A program made the translations under genes and the position numbers. A stretch of DNA of 13,946 nt from an uncultured Veillonella sp. (GTDB lineage: Bacteria; Bacillota; Negativicutes; Veillonellales; Veillonellaceae). Each line of letters begins with the position of its first letter. Position 1 is the stretch's first letter. The notes under the pieces were generated by a model, which saw only the letters and a program-made list of their open reading frames with translations, did no database searches and was not told the origin of the DNA. This document shows positions 5,863-12,221 of the stretch, one piece after another. The stretch is taken from assembly GCA_900757715.1 (NCBI GenBank), contig CAAEOZ010000186.1, forward strand, positions 1 through 13,946, written 5' to 3'.

Positions 5863-8168
5863 AATCTATTAAGAATCTAATTTCACTCGGCTATTTGCTG
5901 ATGGCATTATTGGTTATCGGCATAATGTATATTTGGTATAAAGAATGGTGCGATTTAGAGAAATTGGAAGTTCAGAATCGTCATATAGATACTTTTCGCC
6001 AAGAATCGCACGAAATATTTGTTCTTCTTATTGAACTTTCTTTATCAGGCGAGACAGTATTGGAGTGGGAATATGCAGATTTGGAACATTACCATTATCA
6101 ACGCATGGCAATGGACAGTATGCTATGCCGTTTCAAAACGATTTATCCGACAGAGCGCATAGACAGTGTACGCTATCTTCTCGAAGATAAGGAACGACAA
6201 ATGCATCAAATCGTGCAGGTACTTGAACAGCAACAAGCCATCAATGATAAGATCACTCGTCAAGTACCCGTAATCGTACAGAAAAGTGTGCAGGAACAAC
6301 CGCAAAAACCGAAGCGGAAAAGATTTCTCGGCATATTCGGCAAGAAAGAAAAGCCAAAGCCAACCGTGACCACAACAATGCTCCGTTCCCTCGACCGGGA
6401 CATGATAGCCAAGCAACGGGCGCAAAGCCGCCGTCTGTCGGAACACACCGACAACCTTGTGGCACGAAACGCGAAACTTAACCGGCAACTGCACGGATTT
6501 ATACGCCAGATGGATAAAAAGGTGCAAGCCGATCTGCAAAAACGGGAAGCCGAGATAACCGCCATGAGGGAACAGTCGTTTATGCAGATAGGTAGCCTGA
6601 CAGGATTCGTCTTCCTTCTGCTGGTAATATCATATATCATCATACACCGTAATGCCAACCGAATCAAACGGTACAAACAGAAAACGACTGATTTAATAGG
6701 ACAGTTGCAACAGTCGGTAGAGCAAAACGAGGCTCTGATAGCCTCCCGCAAGAAAGCCGTGCATACTATCACGCATGAACTGCGCACGCCGCTGACAGCG
6801 ATAACGGGTTATGCCGGACTGGTGGAAAAAGAGAATGACATAGAACGAATCGGGCGTTATATTTGTAACATCCGGCAATCTTCTGACCGTATGCGCGAAA
6901 TGCTCAACACCTTGCTGAGTTTCTTCCGTCTGGACAACGGCAAGGAGCAGCCGAACATTTCTCCTTGCCGGATTTCGGCAATCACGCACATTCTTGAAAC
7001 GGAGTTTACGCCCATCGCCATGAACAAGGGGCTGGCTCTGACCATAACCAATCAAACGGATACAGTTGTCTTGACCGATAAGGAACGTATCCTGCAAATA
7101 GGCAACAACCTGCTATCGAACGCCATCAAGTTCACGGAAAACGGCGGAGTCTCTCTGACAATGGATTACAATAACGGTGCTCTGAAACTCATTGTCGAAG
7201 ATACGGGTACAGGCATGACCGATGAGGAACAGCAACGGGTGTTCGGCGCGTTTGAACGTCTGTCAAACGCCACCGCAAAAGACGGCTTCGGTCTGGGACT
7301 TTCCATCGTACAGCGTATTGTGACAATGCTCGGCGGTACAATCCGGCTGAAAAGCGAAAAAGGCAAGGGAAGTCACATCAAAGTGGAAATACCCATGCAG
7401 ACAGCCGAAGAACTGCCGGAACAGATAAATCAAATACGGATTCATCATAACCATACATTCCACGATGTGATAGCCATTGACAATGACGAGGTATTACTCC
7501 TTATGCTGAAAGAAATGTATGCCCAAGAAGGAGTACACTGTGACATCTGCACCGATGTAGCGGAGCTGATGGAATTGATACGGAAAAAGGAATACGTCCT
7601 GTTGCTTACTGACCTGAATATGCCGGATATAAACGGCTTCGAGTTGTTGGAACTGCTGCGCACCTCCAATGTGGGCAATTCAAAGACTATCCCGGTAGTC
7701 GTGACCACCGCTTCGGGCAGTTGCAGCAAGGAGGAACTTATGGAACGTGGTTTCTCCGGTTGCCTGCTCAAACCGTTCTCCATATCGGAACTGATGGAGG
7801 TTTCAGACAAATGCGCCATGAAAGGCAACCGGAATGAAAAGCCGGATTTCACCTCCCTGCTGTCCTACGGCAATGAAGCCGTCATGCTGGAGAAACTGAT
7901 AACGGAAACCGAAAAGGAAATGCAGGCGGTCAGGGATGCGGAGCAACGGAAAGACCTTCAGGAACTGAACGCCCTGACACATCACCTGCGAAGTTCATGG
8001 GAGATACTCCGTGCAGACCAACCGTTAAGGGAACTATACAAATTGCTTCATAGCAAAGGTACATCAAATAACGAGGCTATCCATAATGCTGTAAAAGCTG
8101 TGCTGGATAAGGGTTCGGAAATCATCCGGCTGGCAAAAGAAGAAAGGAGAAAATACGAAAATGGATAA
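5859..8168 (+). CDS. rteA: RteA hybrid two-component sensor histidine kinase
   Basis: This 769-residue protein matches RteA of CTnDOT-type elements. Membrane segments at about residues 7-26 and 244-262 flank a periplasmic or linker region rich in charged and coiled-coil-like sequence. The kinase core has H306 in THELRTP, the N box with Asn421 (NLLSNAIKF), DTGTG at 448-452 and GFGLGL at 476-481. A receiver domain follows with phosphoacceptor Asp585 (LLTDLNMPD) and Lys638. A C-terminal phosphotransfer-like segment has THHLRSS around His708/709. This gives an HK-REC-Hpt relay in one chain, probably feeding RteB. In CTnDOT RteA and RteB are required for tetracycline-stimulated excision and transfer. 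Its ATG overlaps the vat-like stop, and its end overlaps rteB by 8 bases. The 5' 0.4 kb is visibly more A+T-rich than the rest. Confidence 0.93.
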   Translation: MKSIKNLISLGYLLMALLVIGIMYIWYKEWCDLEKLEVQNRHIDTFRQESHEIFVLLIELSLSGETVLEWEYADLEHYHYQRMAMDSMLCRFKTIYPTERIDSVRYLLEDKERQMHQIVQVLEQQQAINDKITRQVPVIVQKSVQEQPQKPKRKRFLGIFGKKEKPKPTVTTTMLRSLDRDMIAKQRAQSRRLSEHTDNLVARNAKLNRQLHGFIRQMDKKVQADLQKREAEITAMREQSFMQIGSLTGFVFLLLVISYIIIHRNANRIKRYKQKTTDLIGQLQQSVEQNEALIASRKKAVHTITHELRTPLTAITGYAGLVEKENDIERIGRYICNIRQSSDRMREMLNTLLSFFRLDNGKEQPNISPCRISAITHILETEFTPIAMNKGLALTITNQTDTVVLTDKERILQIGNNLLSNAIKFTENGGVSLTMDYNNGALKLIVEDTGTGMTDEEQQRVFGAFERLSNATAKDGFGLGLSIVQRIVTMLGGTIRLKSEKGKGSHIKVEIPMQTAEELPEQINQIRIHHNHTFHDVIAIDNDEVLLLMLKEMYAQEGVHCDICTDVAELMELIRKKEYVLLLTDLNMPDINGFELLELLRTSNVGNSKTIPVVVTTASGSCSKEELMERGFSGCLLKPFSISELMEVSDKCAMKGNRNEKPDFTSLLSYGNEAVMLEKLITETEKEMQAVRDAEQRKDLQELNALTHHLRSSWEILRADQPLRELYKLLHSKGTSNNEAIHNAVKAVLDKGSEIIRLAKEERRKYENG

Positions 8169-9483
8169 TACAAAAATCATCGTGGTGGAGGACAACATCG
8201 TGTATTGCGAGTTTGTCTGCAACCTGCTGGCACGCAAGGGATTCCGTACCGTGCAGGCTTTTCACCTCTCGACCGCGAAGAAATATCTGCAACAAGCCGC
8301 AGACGGGGACATCGTTGTTTCCGACCTGCGCCTGCCCGACGGCAACGGTATCGACCTGCTGCGCTGGATGCGCAAGGAGGGCAGGATGCAGCCGTTCATC
8401 ATCATGACCGACTATGCCGAAGTGCATACGGCGGTTGAAAGCATGAAACTCGGTTCGCTGGACTACATACCCAAACAACTCGTGGAGGACAAACTCGTGC
8501 CTCTGCTCCGTACCATACTGAAAGAGCGGAATATCGGGCGAAGCCGTATGCCCCTGTTCTCGCGTGACGGCTCGGCGTTCCAAGCCATCATGAAGCGGAT
8601 AAGGCTGGTAGCCCCCACCGACATGAGCGTGCTGATATTCGGGGAGAACGGCACGGGCAAGGAGCATATCGCCCACTTGCTGCACGACAAGGGCAAGCGG
8701 GCAGGAAAGCCGTTTGTGGCTGTGGACTGCGGTTCGCTCACCAAAGAACTTGCGCCGTCGGCTTTCTTCGGACACGTCAGAGGGGCGTTCACGGGTGCGG
8801 ACAGCACCAAGAAAGGTTATTTCCACGAGGCGGAAGGCGGTACGCTGTTCTTGGACGAGGTAGGCAACCTCGCACCGGAAACCCAGCAGATGCTTCTGCG
8901 AGCCATACAGGAACGGAGATACCGTCCGGTAGGTGACAAATCTGACCGTAGTTTCAATGTCCGCATCATCGCCGCCACCAACGAGGATCTGGAGAAGGCG
9001 GTCCATGAAAAGCGTTTCCGGCAGGACTTGTTGTACCGTTTGCATGACTTCAAGATAACCGTCCCGCCGTTGCGCGACTGTCAGGAGGACGTCATGCCGC
9101 TGGCAGAGTTCTTCCGTGAAATTGCGAACCGGGAACTGGAGTGTGATGTCATCGGATTTGACGGAGAAGCCCGCAAGACATTGCTGACCCATGCGTGGCC
9201 GGGCAATGTACGCGAGCTTCGTCAGAAAATCATGGGCGCGGTGTTGCAGGCACAGACGGGTCTTGTCACGAAAGAGCATCTGGAACTTGCCGTGACGAGG
9301 GCGACCTCACCTGTCAGCTTCGCCCTGCGCAGCGATGCGGAAGACAAGGAGCGTGTCTTACGCGCGTTGAAGCAGGCGAACGGTAACCGCAAGGTTGCCG
9401 CCGAACTGCTCGGGATAGGACGTACGACACTGTACAACAAACTGAAAGAATATGGATTGAAGTATAAATTTCAGCAACCATAG
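8161..9483 (+). CDS. rteB: RteB sigma-54-dependent response regulator
   Basis: The 440-residue protein has three modules. The receiver domain is at about residues 4-120, with phosphoacceptor Asp55 (VVSDLRLPDG) and Lys105. An AAA+ sigma-54 activator domain spans about 135-370. It has Walker A GENGTGKE at 161-168, the sigma-54 contact loop GAFTGA at 208-213, Walker B LFLDE with Asp232-Glu233, and FRQDLLYRL and HAWPGNVREL. A Fis-type helix-turn-helix closes the protein at about 398-432 (NGNRKVAAELLGIGRTTLYNKL). In CTnDOT, RteB activates rteC, whose product turns on the excision operon. The start at 8161 lies inside the last codons of rteA (8-base overlap), which supports coupled production of kinase and regulator. 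The gene is clearly richer in G+C than the flanks. A large antisense open frame here is a composition shadow. Confidence 0.95.
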   Translation: MDNTKIIVVEDNIVYCEFVCNLLARKGFRTVQAFHLSTAKKYLQQAADGDIVVSDLRLPDGNGIDLLRWMRKEGRMQPFIIMTDYAEVHTAVESMKLGSLDYIPKQLVEDKLVPLLRTILKERNIGRSRMPLFSRDGSAFQAIMKRIRLVAPTDMSVLIFGENGTGKEHIAHLLHDKGKRAGKPFVAVDCGSLTKELAPSAFFGHVRGAFTGADSTKKGYFHEAEGGTLFLDEVGNLAPETQQMLLRAIQERRYRPVGDKSDRSFNVRIIAATNEDLEKAVHEKRFRQDLLYRLHDFKITVPPLRDCQEDVMPLAEFFREIANRELECDVIGFDGEARKTLLTHAWPGNVRELRQKIMGAVLQAQTGLVTKEHLELAVTRATSPVSFALRSDAEDKERVLRALKQANGNRKVAAELLGIGRTTLYNKLKEYGLKYKFQQP

Positions 9484-9648
9484 CCGGTAATTCGCTGAAT
9501 TTGTATGATTTTGATTATCAGAATTTGGTTAATTCTCAAAATAATATTATCTTCGTATTGAGCTGTTTGAAATGATTGGGAATCATGCAAAATGATGAAG
9601 ACAGGTGGTTTCTAAACCATTACCTATATCTCTATTATTAGCTTGTAA
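9484..9648. other. Spacer after rteB, no gene seen
   Basis: No open frame of interest is present. A short stem, 9520-9525 with 9531-9536 (AGAATT/AATTCT), has no T-run and is a poor terminator candidate. The composition drops sharply in G+C compared with rteB, marking the end of the conserved operon. Confidence 0.5.
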
Positions 9649-9927
9649 TTTATTGATATCAATCATACATTAGTTAGTGCAACAAATGTGAAACAGCAAA
9701 ATGTAAACAAATATATTAAATCCAATTTTTTCAGAATTCTCTTGTTTTTTGGAAGAGGAACAATGCAAGTGTCACAAGACGTTTTTCGTTTTGTCCCATT
9801 ACAAAACTTTACAGATGAATCTTATATTGATTGGAGCAAAAGTATTTCTGAGATAGATACACAACTCTATGCTAAATACAAACTATCAGATGAAGAGATT
9901 TCATTCATTGAATCAATGACAAAATAA
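9649..9927 (+). pseudogene. C-terminal remnant of a large DNA methyltransferase/restriction-modification protein
   Basis: The frame is open from 9649 to TAA 9925-9927, but the only early start is GTG 9688 and most of the protein would be missing. The visible residues have the look of the extreme C-terminus of Eco57I-like or related adenine-specific methyltransferase/restriction polypeptides. They include KYIKSNFFRILLFF, then FRFVPLQNF, IDWSKSISEID, LYAKYKLSDEEI and FIESM. In those proteins this tail lies after the target-recognition domain; alone it has no catalytic motif (no NPPY, no nuclease motif). It is best read as a 3' remnant left by deletion or insertion upstream. The family assignment is from recalled motif shape and is moderately certain; the fragment status is more certain. 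ATG 9763 could allow a 54-residue peptide but there is no reason to expect function. Confidence 0.6.
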
Positions 9928-9956
9928 TATAATATCATTTTATCAAGAATAAAGCT

Positions 9957-10088
9957 ATGATAGAGAATGTCATAATGCTAAATAGAAAGATTTACCCCTG
10001 CTCAGGTAACTGTAGCAGAGGCAAATTCCTAAAAAAGGACTCCTCTCTCTTATTCATTACAAAATATAAAAATAGTAAATCACAATAG
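9957..10088 (+). CDS. Possible small cysteine-containing protein (43 residues)
   Basis: An ATG-started frame of 43 codons begins 29 bases after the methyltransferase remnant and ends 10 bases before the palindromic terminator at 10099-10120. It contains the motif YPCSGNCSRGKF with two cysteines spaced CxxxC and a lysine-rich tail (KYKNSKSQ). I do not recognise it and see no promoter of the TAnnTTTG type immediately upstream. The close terminator is the main argument that it could be real. Chance is quite possible in this A+T-rich stretch. The same DNA can also fold (AGAGG at about 10017 with CCTCT at about 10041). Confidence 0.25.
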   Translation: MIENVIMLNRKIYPCSGNCSRGKFLKKDSSLLFITKYKNSKSQ

Positions 10089-10098
10089 TATAATTTTA

Positions 10099-10130
10099 GC
10101 GTTCACTTTAAAGTGAACGCCATTTTTTAA
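10099..10130. terminator. Palindromic, probably bidirectional terminator
   Basis: Positions 10099-10120 are a perfect 22-base inverted repeat; as RNA it forms a 9-bp stem (GCGTTCACT/AGTGAACGC) with a TTAA loop. On the plus strand it is followed by CATTTTTTAA, a good intrinsic-terminator tail. On the minus strand it follows the stop of the small gene at 10127 by 6 bases, with a weaker T-containing tail. Its position between convergent frames suggests shared use. Confidence 0.7.
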
Positions 10131-10264
10131 TCACCTTTTTTGTGATTGTGAGGTTTAAGAGATGGCGTATTGCCAGGAGTCTTCTTATTATCCCTTTGCC
10201 TTCTGTCTGGTTTACCTGTTGACACGGCAATTCTTTTAGGACCAGGTTTTATGCCCATAATCAT
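10127..10264 (-). CDS. Small, very basic protein (45 residues), hypothetical
   Basis: Reading on the minus strand from ATG 10264 (or ATG 10258) gives 45 residues. They are rich in Lys, Arg, Pro and Gly, beginning MIMGIKPGPKRIAVSTGK and continuing with DRRQRDNKKTPG and a His/Lys-rich end (PHNHKKGD). It has no hydrophobic segment and no cysteine; a nucleic-acid-binding role is conceivable from the charge alone (inference). It ends directly before the palindromic terminator and lies downstream of the YjzC-like gene on the same strand, with a hairpin and about 240 bases between them. I see no strong promoter of its own, so it may be read from the promoter at 10790-10820. Reasonable codon use and the adjacent terminator support it. 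Confidence 0.5.
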   Translation of the reverse strand: MIMGIKPGPKRIAVSTGKPDRRQRDNKKTPGNTPSLKPHNHKKGD

Positions 10265-10302
10265 TAAAATAAAGTGACGGCTCGGCTTTTTTTACAATAT
10301 TA

Positions 10303-10334
10303 CTTGCATACTTTTAAACGAATTATTACTTTTG
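10303..10334 (+). promoter_or_regulatory. Bacteroides-type promoter reading rightward
   Basis: CTTG at 10303-10306 and TACTTTTG at 10327-10334 (TAnnTTTG) are separated by 20 bases, the preferred spacing. A start near 10341 is expected. No normal-sized plus-strand gene follows, and the transcript would run against the minus-strand small genes. Confidence 0.65.
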
Positions 10335-10340
10335 CAGCCT

Positions 10341-10500
10341 ATTAATGTTATACTCATTACCTATAGCCATCGTTCTTCAGGGATAATAATTCGCCTTGTT
10401 GGTTATCGCTTTGCTATATAACGATAACAACATTAATTGTTTTGATGATTTGAAAGTTCTAGCAGGTTTGACATACCTGCCAAAACTTTCATCATTAAAA
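10341..10500 (+). ncRNA. Candidate small RNA or micro-peptide transcript opposing the small-gene cassette
   Basis: The predicted start near 10341 coincides with ATTAATGTT (10341-10349), which pairs with AACATTAAT at 10429-10437. Inside it, GTTATCG 10402-10408 pairs with CGATAAC 10422-10428, giving a closed multi-stem RNA of about 97 bases. A second long imperfect hairpin at 10445-10495 could end the transcript, although its tail (TTAAAAATTAAG) is not a strong T-run. A 13-codon frame at 10345-10386 would encode MLYSLPIAIVLQG, short and hydrophobic, ending in tandem stops. Whether this is a regulatory RNA, a type I toxin-like peptide or neither cannot be told from one sequence. Confidence 0.35.
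10445..10495. terminator. Long imperfect hairpin after the YjzC-like gene
   Basis: About 19 base pairs form between 10445-10467 and 10475-10495, with two bulged bases and two mismatches and a 7-base loop (TTGACAT). It starts 7 bases past the stop codon of the minus-strand YjzC-like gene, the usual place for a terminator, but neither strand has a clean T-run. It could alternatively be a processing or stabilising element between that gene and the basic small protein. Confidence 0.45.
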
Positions 10501-10501
10501 A

Positions 10502-10651
10502 TTAAGCGTATTGGATTAGTCTCCAAGTTACCGCTTTACCACAGTAGGGAGGCATTGTGTTGCCTTTCGCAATAGGTGCCGTCGTTGTAGGAAAGCCATC
10601 AACTTTCCAAACACCACTTACTGGACATTTTTCTCCTGTTTTTGCTGTCAT
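10502..10651 (-). CDS. YjzC-like small protein (49 residues)
   Basis: The minus-strand frame from ATG 10651 to TAA 10502 encodes 49 residues with a clear conserved-protein look. It begins MTAKTGEKCPVSGVWKVDG, continues with FPTTTAPIAKGNTMPPY and ends CGKAVTWRLIQYA. The pattern KTGExCPxSGxWKV ... PTTTxPIxKGxxxPPY resembles the YjzC-like family of small, soluble proteins found in Firmicutes and Bacteroidetes, whose function is not known to me. Cys9 and Cys37 could bind metal or form a pair, but no full zinc-binding set is present. It lies 12 bases after a possible non-ATG small frame, behind a good promoter and a hairpin-rich leader. A long hairpin follows the stop. The gene would be missed by annotation with a typical length cut-off. 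Confidence 0.75.
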   Translation of the reverse strand: MTAKTGEKCPVSGVWKVDGFPTTTAPIAKGNTMPPYCGKAVTWRLIQYA

Positions 10652-10663
10652 ATTATATATGAT

Positions 10664-10759
10664 TTAGTGAATATTTGTAGGCACCTGACCAGCCATACTT
10701 GGCCACTTATTTAAAGGATAAGTATCCTCCAAGTAGAACTTGGTATAAACATCTTCCAA
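10664..10759 (-). CDS. Possible small protein with non-ATG start upstream of the YjzC-like gene
   Basis: The frame is open on the minus strand from beyond 10786 to TAA 10664. A TTG start at 10759 gives 31 residues with a duplicated element, LEDVYTKFY then LEDTYPLNKW, followed by PSMAGQVPTNIH. Reading from an ACG at 10786 would give 40 residues resembling a normal start with KTSSKGG, but that codon falls almost at the predicted transcript start. The amino acid composition is convincingly protein-like, and the stop lies 12 bases before the next ATG. Against it: no ATG except an internal one at Met-Ala-Gly, and the same DNA forms strong hairpins. It could be a leader peptide, a gene whose ATG mutated, or chance. 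Confidence 0.35.
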   Translation of the reverse strand: MEDVYTKFYLEDTYPLNKWPSMAGQVPTNIH

Positions 10760-10782
10760 GACTCCCCCCTTGGAAGATGTTT
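10705..10782 (-). promoter_or_regulatory. Hairpin-rich 5' leader of the small-gene cassette
   Basis: Successive stems are visible. 10747-10760 pairs perfectly over 14 bp with 10769-10782 (8-base C-rich loop on the plus strand, G-rich in the RNA). 10729-10734 pairs with 10738-10743 (CCAAGT/ACTTGG). 10715-10720 pairs with 10723-10728 (AGGATA/TATCCT). The first stem would sit at the extreme 5' end of the transcript, where it could protect the RNA or hide an initiation site. Confidence 0.6.
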
Positions 10783-10789
10783 TCGTTTG

Positions 10790-10820
10790 CAAATATATGA
10801 CTTTTTTTCAATATTACAAA
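10790..10820 (-). promoter_or_regulatory. Bacteroides-type promoter for the minus-strand small-gene cassette
   Basis: On the minus strand TTTG (10820-10817) and TATATTTG (10797-10790) are separated by 19 bases, a close match to the Bacteroides consensus. The start site would be near 10784, directly at the 14-bp hairpin. Confidence 0.7.
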
Positions 10821-11059
10821 CAGTTTACCGAAAAAAACTCAACTACAGGCAATATATTATCATATATCCAGCCTTTCGACCCTATTAATTACTGAATTTC
10901 TCTACAATAAACAACACAGAAAAAAACACAAAATAAGAAAAGACCTCCTGATAAATAAAAACGAGTTAATATGTTCCTTGCAGCCCGGTACTTATTGTTC
11001 CTACCCGGTTTTAGAGTAGAAAACCTTAAGGATGATAGCAAGAAACGCCTTTAGAACAC
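10821..11059. other. A+T-rich spacer, no supported gene
   Basis: No promoter pair or RNA gene stands out. A 27-codon plus-strand frame from ATG 10971 (ending RVENLKDDSKKRL) lies just before the reverse transcriptase remnant and could be a scrambled piece of its N-terminus, but I cannot match it. Two CCCGGT copies (10984, 11004) flank a short A+T stretch. Confidence 0.5.
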
Positions 11060-11061
11060 CT

Positions 11062-12065
11062 AGATTGTAATAGACCGACTTGTGTAACAAACTTTAAATC
11101 AAATATTGTCCTCACTATACAAGCGTCAGTTTCCGAAAACAAATTACGGTTATCCCCAAAGGGGGGCGTGATGCTCTGCGGAGAACACAAAAGATAGTGG
11201 ATGAAGATAAGTACGTAGTTGACTTCGACCTCGAACGCTTCTTTGACATGGTAAGTCATAGTAAACTAATAAAAATACTCAGTCGCGGCGTAAAATATGG
11301 AAAGGTGTAATAAATCTGATACACAAATATCTGCGTAGTGACATAATAAACGAAGAATTGTTCGAAATGAGCACCCAAGAGAGTCCCCCAAGAGGTTCTT
11401 TAAGTCCTCTACTGGGGAATATCATACCAATGAACTGGATAGGAACCTGAAAGATGTGAACATCCTATTACTTTATTAAGCAAACGCTGCGCTGATATTC
11501 AGTAAATCCAAACGTAGTGTCCAATGTGTAAAGGAGTCAATAACTCGGTTCATAGAAAGCAAACTCTTCCTTAAAGTGAACCGTAAAAAGATTGTTATAT
11601 CGTATGTAAGAAAAGTAGAGTTCTTGGAATATCCTTTTTATGTAATGAGGAGAGAATGCCTTCCGAGTATACATCTTTAATTAAGATGAAAGCCAAACTC
11701 AAAGAGTTACCAAGTCTGTAATGGGGTACGAAATTAGGAAGTAGAAGCTCATTATATAAGAGTATAGATTGAATATTATATCTTACATAGATAAAACGTC
11801 TCGGTATTGATGCAAACGAATGGTTAAGGCACTGGATATGTATGTGCACTTGGAAATGCATGGAAGAAAGTCAAGGCAAAAGTTACGCTTCTAAAGAAAC
11901 GCAGTGTTCTTGACTGGTAAGCACATCGGAGAGAAACACTCCCTTGGTTATTGGCATGCAACACACAGTCAATTGCTTCTAATGACAAGTTGCGTAGGAT
12001 TAGTTTGTGGAACTAATTGACTACTACCTCAAAATAGAAATCGCTGTATACCGAACAGTGCGTAC
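11062..12065 (+). pseudogene. Decayed group II intron reverse transcriptase/maturase
   Basis: Fragments of one reverse transcriptase appear in order across three frames, broken by many stops and frameshifts. First is IDRLV, stop, QTLNQILSSLYKRQF, then NYGYPQRG (from about 11065 to 11165). Next come RDALRRTQKIVDE and VVDFDLERFFDMVSHSKLIKIL (11168-11280), and PPRGSLSPLLGNI (about 11385). A broken YADD-like site lies near 11490, then FSKSKRSVQCVKESITRFIE with LFLKVNRKKIVISYVRKVEF (11500-11635). Finally ANEWLRHWICMCTWKCME (near 11815-11870) and VELIDYYLKIEIAVYRTVRT (to about 12065) represent the maturase end. The order matches bacterial group II intron-encoded proteins. The N-terminal reverse transcriptase blocks are missing or unrecognisable, and I could not find a domain V hairpin after the end. 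It is therefore an inactive relic. Confidence 0.85.
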
Positions 12066-12221
12066 GAAAGATAGTTTTCGAAATCAGAAAACAAAAGTAG
12101 AAAAAAACATATCGAGAACTTGCTTCCAAACAGACCTTTAAGGTGTTATTAGTTTTTATTGATTACAAATTGATTTCGCTTTTTTGATTAACATATGGAT
12201 TTACCGGATGACGATACCAAA
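12066..12221. other. Spacer between intron relic and ATPase gene
   Basis: No gene or strong terminator is seen. The ribozyme 3' portion of the intron would be expected in the first half, but no domain V-like hairpin is recognisable. Confidence 0.4.

Noticed and set aside
8122..9279. 385-codon minus-strand open frame opposite rteB
   Set aside because: The plus strand has unmistakable receiver, AAA+ and Fis motifs. The antisense frame has no recognisable domain and is a by-product of the higher G+C and codon bias.
10393..10575. Plus-strand open stretch reading LLVIALLYNDNNIN and onward
   Set aside because: It has no ATG, follows tandem stops, and its second half is antisense to the well-supported YjzC-like gene.
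11595..11861. Minus-strand 88-codon frame, and the 77-codon one at 11026-11259
   Set aside because: Both lie opposite readable reverse transcriptase fragments and show no features of their own.
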